16,902 nt of DNA from CAZEIW01 sp964512305. Lineage in GTDB: Bacteria > Pseudomonadota > Gammaproteobacteria > Burkholderiales > Burkholderiaceae_F. Below the pieces are notes generated by a model that was given only the letters and a program-made list of their open reading frames with translations, was not told the DNA's origin and ran no database searches. A program made the position numbers and the translations under genes. The DNA lies in contig CAZEIW010000236.1 in assembly GCA_964512305.1 (NCBI GenBank), forward strand, positions 1 through 16,902, in the 5' to 3' direction. Of the stretch, positions 13,703 to 16,902 are shown in pieces (position 1 is the first letter of the stretch; the number at the start of each line of letters is the position of its first letter).

Positions 13703-14674
13703 ATGCGGCGAGTCTCTGGCCAGATGCTGTTCAGCGCGGCCCCCTTCGATGCGGGCGCAGACGGGCGCTCCCCGTCCCGCGGCGCGCCGCCTTCGCAGGC
13801 GCCCGATCTGTCCGGCGACGATCCGCAGGAGCCGGCGGTCCACCGCTATCGCGCGATCTTCATCTCCGACATCCATCTCGGAACGCCGGGTTGCAAGGCG
13901 CACCACTTGCTCGATTTCCTCCGGCACAACGAATCCGACCACCTGTACCTGATCGGCGACATCCTTGACGGCTGGGCGCTGCGCAGCCGTTTCTACTGGC
14001 AGCAGTCCCACAACGACGTGATCCAGAAGGTGCTGCGCAAGGCGCGCAAAGGCACCCGGGTGGTCTACATCCCCGGCAATCACGACGAGATCGCGCGCCA
14101 GTTCTGCGGCCTGAATTTCGGCGACGTCGCGATCTGCGAGGAAGCCGAGCACCGGATGCTCGACGGCCGCCGCCTCTGGCTGGTGCACGGCGACTTCGCC
14201 GACGGCGTGATCCGCCACGTCAAATGGCTCGCGTACCTGGGCGACACGCTGTACGACTGGCTGCTGTGGCTGAACCGGCATTTCAACAACCTGCGTGCGC
14301 GCCTGGGCTTCGGCTACTGGTCGCTGTCGCAGTACGTGAAGCACAAGGTCAAGAACGCGGTCAGCTTCATCAGCGATTTCGAGCACGTGCTGATCCGCGA
14401 AGCGCGCAAGCGCGGATACGATGGCGTCGTGTGCGGCCATATCCACCAGGCGGAGATCCGCACGGTCGACGGCGCGCTGTACTGCAACGACGGCGACTGG
14501 GTCGAAAGCCTCACCGCCCTGGTCGAAACTCTCGAGGGTGAACTGAAGATCATTACATGGGACGACATTCTCGCGCCCGGCGTGCCGGTGCTGCGCTGGA
14601 ACGAGGCCGACGCGGAGTTGCCGGCCTCACCGGCCGAGGCGGTGCCGATGCTGAGCCGATGGGCGGGGGCCTGA
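13703..14674 (+). CDS. Calcineurin-type metallophosphoesterase, probable PlcP-like phospholipase C (LpxH-related)
   Basis: The 323-residue product has every metal-binding motif of the fold: SDIHLG with Asp56 and His58, GDILD with Asp86, GNHD at 125-128, HGD at 162-164, and GHIH at 245-248. The family is often annotated as UDP-2,3-diacylglucosamine diphosphatase, and also includes PlcP, which removes phosphorylated head groups from phospholipids in phosphate-limited Sinorhizobium. A GT4 glycosyltransferase directly downstream favours PlcP, because plcP–agt pairs make diacylglycerol and then glycolipids. E. coli LpxH is about 240 residues; this protein is longer. The first 48 residues are low-complexity, so the true start may be 13724 (second Met) or later. 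It is 40 bp after cutA. The catalytic class is well supported; the substrate is inferred. Confidence 0.8.
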   Translation: MRRVSGQMLFSAAPFDAGADGRSPSRGAPPSQAPDLSGDDPQEPAVHRYRAIFISDIHLGTPGCKAHHLLDFLRHNESDHLYLIGDILDGWALRSRFYWQQSHNDVIQKVLRKARKGTRVVYIPGNHDEIARQFCGLNFGDVAICEEAEHRMLDGRRLWLVHGDFADGVIRHVKWLAYLGDTLYDWLLWLNRHFNNLRARLGFGYWSLSQYVKHKVKNAVSFISDFEHVLIREARKRGYDGVVCGHIHQAEIRTVDGALYCNDGDWVESLTALVETLEGELKIITWDDILAPGVPVLRWNEADAELPASPAEAVPMLSRWAGA

Positions 14675-14738
14675 CCGCCGCGCCGCGGCCCGCGGTTGCC
14701 CTCGATCTCCGACGGCGCCGATGCGGACCCGGCGCCCG

Positions 14739-15785
14739 ATGAAGTACCTCACGGTGACCGACGCCTGGCATCCCCAGGTAAACGGCGTCGTCCGCACGAT
14801 CGAAGCCACCAACCGCGAGTTGCAGCGCGCCGGGCACGAGTGCGCGCTGATCACGCCGCAGTCCTTCACGACGATTCCGTGCCCGGGCTATGGCGAGATA
14901 CGGCTCTCGCTGCTCCCCTACGCCCGCCTGGCAAGGCTGCTCGAGCGCGCGCAACCCGACGCGGTCCACATCGCGACCGAAGGCCCGCTCGGCCAGGCGG
15001 CCCGGCGCTATTGCGTGAGAAATGGCCTGCCCTTCACGACCGCCTACCACACGCGGTTCCCGCAGTATTTGAAGGCGATGTTCGGCGTGCCCGAGGCCTG
15101 GGTCTATCGCTTCCTGCGCTGGTTCCACGGCCCGGCGGCCCGCGTGCTGACGCCGACCGAGGAGGTCGAGCGCGAGCTCGCGGCCTGGGGCATCCGGCAC
15201 GTGGCGCGCTGGACGCGCGGCGTCGACCTCGACGTGTTCTCGCCGAGCCCGGCCCCGTCGCCGCACGTCGAAGCCGCGCCGCACCCGCGCTTCCTCTACG
15301 TCGGCCGCGTCTCGGTCGAGAAGAACATCGGCGCCTTCCTGGATCTCGACCTGCCGGGAAGCAAGGTGGTCGCCGGCGTCGGTCCCGAGCTCGAACTGCT
15401 GCGCAGACGCTTCCCGGAGGTGAACTTCGTCGGCGTCCTGGGCCGCGAGCAGCTGGCCGAGCTGTATTCGAGCGTCGACGTCTTCGTGTTCCCCAGCCGC
15501 ACCGACACCTTCGGCCTGGTGATGCTCGAGGCGCTCGCCTGCGGCACGCCGGTGGCCGCCTATCCGGTGCAGGGACCGCTCGACGTCGTCGGCGGCACGG
15601 ACGTCGCGGTGCTGGACCACGACCTGCGCAAGGCGGCGCTGCGCGCCTTGCGGATCGACCGCGACCGCTGCCGCGCCTATGCCGAGCGGTTCTCCTGGCG
15701 CGCCGCGACCGAGCAGTTCGTCGCCTTGCAGCAGCCGTTGACGCCGGCGTTGCAGGCCGCCGGGGACGCCACCGCGCCGACCTGA
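14739..15785 (+). CDS. GT4-family glycosyltransferase, probable Agt/SqdX-like diacylglycerol glycosyltransferase
   Basis: The 348-residue product is a GT-B enzyme. The acceptor domain starts MKYLTVTDAWHPQVNGVVRT, the N-terminal motif of this subfamily, with TEGPLGQAARR and TAYHTRFPQYLKA following. The donor domain has LYVGRVSVEKNI (187-198) and SRTDTFGLVMLEALACGTPV (253-272), where Asp replaces the first Glu of the E-x7-E motif, as in SqdX-like enzymes. Relatives next to plcP add sugars to diacylglycerol at the cytoplasmic membrane. No transmembrane segment is evident. An upstream in-frame ATG at 14721 adds MRTRRP and cannot be excluded. The gap from the phosphoesterase gene is 64 bp, so co-transcription is likely. 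The sugar donor is unknown. Confidence 0.82.
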   Translation: MKYLTVTDAWHPQVNGVVRTIEATNRELQRAGHECALITPQSFTTIPCPGYGEIRLSLLPYARLARLLERAQPDAVHIATEGPLGQAARRYCVRNGLPFTTAYHTRFPQYLKAMFGVPEAWVYRFLRWFHGPAARVLTPTEEVERELAAWGIRHVARWTRGVDLDVFSPSPAPSPHVEAAPHPRFLYVGRVSVEKNIGAFLDLDLPGSKVVAGVGPELELLRRRFPEVNFVGVLGREQLAELYSSVDVFVFPSRTDTFGLVMLEALACGTPVAAYPVQGPLDVVGGTDVAVLDHDLRKAALRALRIDRDRCRAYAERFSWRAATEQFVALQQPLTPALQAAGDATAPT

Positions 15786-15837
15786 GACGCGCATGCCGCG
15801 CGCCGCCGATCGGGGTCCGGCGTCGTATCATGGGCCG

Positions 15838-16233
15838 ATGCATGCAGGCGATCGCATCCGGCTGGACAAGTGGCTCTGGGCCGCGCGCTTCTTCAAGACC
15901 CGCTCGATGGCAAGCCGCGCGATCGACCTGGGCCGGGTCAGGATCGAAGGCGAGCGGGTCAAGCCGGCGCACGAGGCGCGCATCGGCGAAACCGTGCAGA
16001 TCCAGATCCTCGAGACGCGGATCGACGTGGTGGTGAGGGCGCTGTCGACCGAGCGGCGCGGCGCGGATATCGCGCGCCAGCTCTACGAGGAGACGGCCGA
16101 CAGCATCGCGCGCCGGACACGGCGCGGAGAGCAGCGCCGTTACGGGACCGAGCCGGCCGTGACGTTGAAGGGGCGGCCGACGAAACGCGACAGGCGCAAT
16201 TTGCGGGACCTGGCCGATCGCAGCGGATCGTGA
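15838..16233 (+). CDS. hslR: Hsp15-type S4-domain RNA-binding protein
   Basis: Hsp15 binds free 50S subunits that carry nascent-chain tRNA and helps recycle stalled large subunits. The 131-residue product (E. coli 133) begins MHAGDRIRLDKWLWAARFFK with TRSMASRAIDLGRVRIEG, the S4 RNA-binding domain, followed by a basic C-terminal region (GRPTKRDRRNLRDL). The ATG at 15838 is preferred; an upstream in-frame ATG at 15793 adds residues without similarity. There is no clear Shine–Dalgarno sequence. It lies 52 bp after the glycosyltransferase gene. Confidence 0.9.
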   Translation: MHAGDRIRLDKWLWAARFFKTRSMASRAIDLGRVRIEGERVKPAHEARIGETVQIQILETRIDVVVRALSTERRGADIARQLYEETADSIARRTRRGEQRRYGTEPAVTLKGRPTKRDRRNLRDLADRSGS

Positions 16234-16260
16234 TCGCAGGCGGCTCGCGGAGACAGGACG

Positions 16261-16728
16261 ATGAAACTTACGTCTGCGTCATTTGCCGACGGCGCCGAGA
16301 TTGCCGCGCGCCACACCTGTGAGGGCGAGGACACCGCTCCCGCGCTGACATGGAGCGACGTGCCGGCGGGCGCGCGGTCACTGGCGCTGATCGTCGACGA
16401 TCCGGACGCGCCGGATCCGGCGGCGCCGAAGATGACGTGGGTGCACTGGGTGCTGTACAACCTCCCGCCGGGAGCGGGCGGACTGCCCGAGGGCGGCAAG
16501 CTCCCGGCCGGGACGCTGCAGGGGCTGAACGACTGGAATCGGGTTGGCTACGGCGGCCCGTGCCCGCCGATCGGGCGGCACCGGTATTTCTTCAAGCTGT
16601 ATGCCCTCGACGTAGCGCTGGCGGACCTGCACCGACCGACAAAGGCCGCGCTCGAGGCGGCCATGAAGGGGCATGTCGTCGAGCAGGTGCAGCTGGTCGG
16701 CACGTACGAGAAGCGGCGCAAGCGGTAG
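16261..16728 (+). CDS. YbhB/YbcL family PEBP-like protein
   Basis: The 155-residue product belongs to the phosphatidylethanolamine-binding-protein family (bacterial YbhB/YbcL). It shows DDPDAP at 46-51, VHWVLYNLP at 61-69, and GYGGPCPPIGRHRYFFKLYA starting at 96, which together line the family's anion-binding pocket. No signal peptide is present, so it is cytoplasmic like YbhB. The ligand and role are unknown in bacteria. It follows hslR by 27 bp with AGGACG before the ATG. Repeats R5 and R6 follow its stop. Confidence 0.92.
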   Translation: MKLTSASFADGAEIAARHTCEGEDTAPALTWSDVPAGARSLALIVDDPDAPDPAAPKMTWVHWVLYNLPPGAGGLPEGGKLPAGTLQGLNDWNRVGYGGPCPPIGRHRYFFKLYALDVALADLHRPTKAALEAAMKGHVVEQVQLVGTYEKRRKR

Positions 16729-16734
16729 CGCAGT

Positions 16735-16838
16735 CCCCTCTCCCGCTTGCGGGAGAGGGTAAGGGTGAGGGTGAGGAGCGCAGCTTCGGCGCTACCCTCA
16801 CCCCCGGCCCCTCTCCCGCTTGGGGGTGATGGGAGGTT
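16735..16838. repeat. Inverted pair of palindromic repeats R5 and R6, possible bidirectional terminator
   Basis: R5 (16735-16775) is in the opposite orientation: its stem CCCTCTCCCGC (16736-16746) / GCGGGAGAGGG (16749-16759) is followed by GGGTGAGGGTGAG, the reverse complement of the usual lead-in. R6 (16795-16838) is direct: CCCTCACCCCCGGCCCC then CTCCCGCTT, but its right arm is degraded. AGCGC…GCGCT (16777-16793) lies between, so the whole can also fold as one long hairpin. It sits between convergent genes. Confidence 0.75.
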
Positions 16839-16848
16839 GGGAGATGTT

Positions 16849-16902
16849 CTACGCCGTCTCCCGCAGCCAGCGCGCCGACTGCAGCGCGATGTAGGTCAGA
16901 TC
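16849..16902 (-). CDS. C-terminal 17 codons of an unidentified minus-strand gene
   Basis: Read on the minus strand from the window edge, the sequence encodes DLTYIALQSARWLRETA followed by TAG at 16851-16849. The composition looks like a helical protein terminus. It is convergent with the YbhB-like gene. The fragment is too short to identify; that it is coding at all rests on the plausible residue pattern and the spacing to the repeat pair. Confidence 0.4.
   Translation of the reverse strand, partial: DLTYIALQSARWLRETA

Noticed and set aside
14553..15794. A 413-codon minus-strand frame opposite the glycosyltransferase gene
   Set aside because: The plus strand encodes a clear GT4 enzyme; the antisense translation is Arg/Ala/Gly-rich with no motif.
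15826..15837. A TATCAT -10 element giving a leaderless hslR transcript
   Set aside because: No -35-like or extended -10 bases are present at the right distance, and a six-base match is expected by chance.

Overview
The window is a GC-rich bacterial segment that carries most of the S10–spc–alpha ribosomal-protein supercluster. It opens in the last 41 codons of rplV (L22) and runs through rplQ (L17). The order is rplV', rpsC, rplP, rpmC, rpsQ, then (after an inserted antisense gene) rplN, rplX, rplE, rpsN, rpsH, rplF, rplR, rpsE, rpmD, rplO, secY, infA, rpmJ, rpsM, rpsK, rpsD, rpoA, rplQ, followed by cutA. Having infA and a 37-residue zinc-type L36 between secY and rpsM, and cutA after rplQ, fits a betaproteobacterium, probably Burkholderiales or a relative. 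Protein details agree with this: the L36 sequence, S8 starting MSMSDPIADML, and an IF-1 of betaproteobacterial type. The species cannot be named from the sequence.

Layout. 1-2185: end of the S10 operon, plus strand, tightly packed. 2202-3293: a minus-strand gene for a tandem two-domain left-handed beta-helix protein (gamma-carbonic-anhydrase family), convergent with rpsQ and divergent from rplN. 3294-3643: a non-coding gap with a plausible sigma70 promoter for the spc operon. 3644-13289: the spc and alpha genes, all plus strand, with small gaps. 13324-16728: cutA, a calcineurin-type phosphoesterase and a GT4 glycosyltransferase that look like a PlcP–Agt membrane-lipid remodelling pair, an Hsp15-type S4-domain protein, and a YbhB/PEBP-family protein. 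16849-16902: the last codons of an unidentified minus-strand gene.

Four things stand out. (1) The two gamma-carbonic-anhydrase domains of the inserted protein have lost complementary active-site residues, so together they could supply exactly one complete metal site. (2) A dispersed GC-rich palindromic repeat occurs six times. In the alpha operon three copies carry a shared downstream tail that includes a Shine–Dalgarno sequence; two of these supply the ribosome-binding sites of rpsM and rpsK. (3) S3 and L15 carry long low-complexity tails; the L15 tail is histone-H1-like and is built partly on an 18-bp tandem repeat. (4) An 11-codon ORF with a good Shine–Dalgarno sequence lies just before rpsD, and its stop codon overlaps the rpsD ribosome-binding site.

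Functionally the window encodes the translation core (30S and 50S proteins, IF-1), the secretion channel SecY, RNA polymerase alpha, and an accessory set for metal tolerance, lipid remodelling and stalled-ribosome rescue. No tRNA, rRNA, CRISPR array, transposase or integrase was seen.
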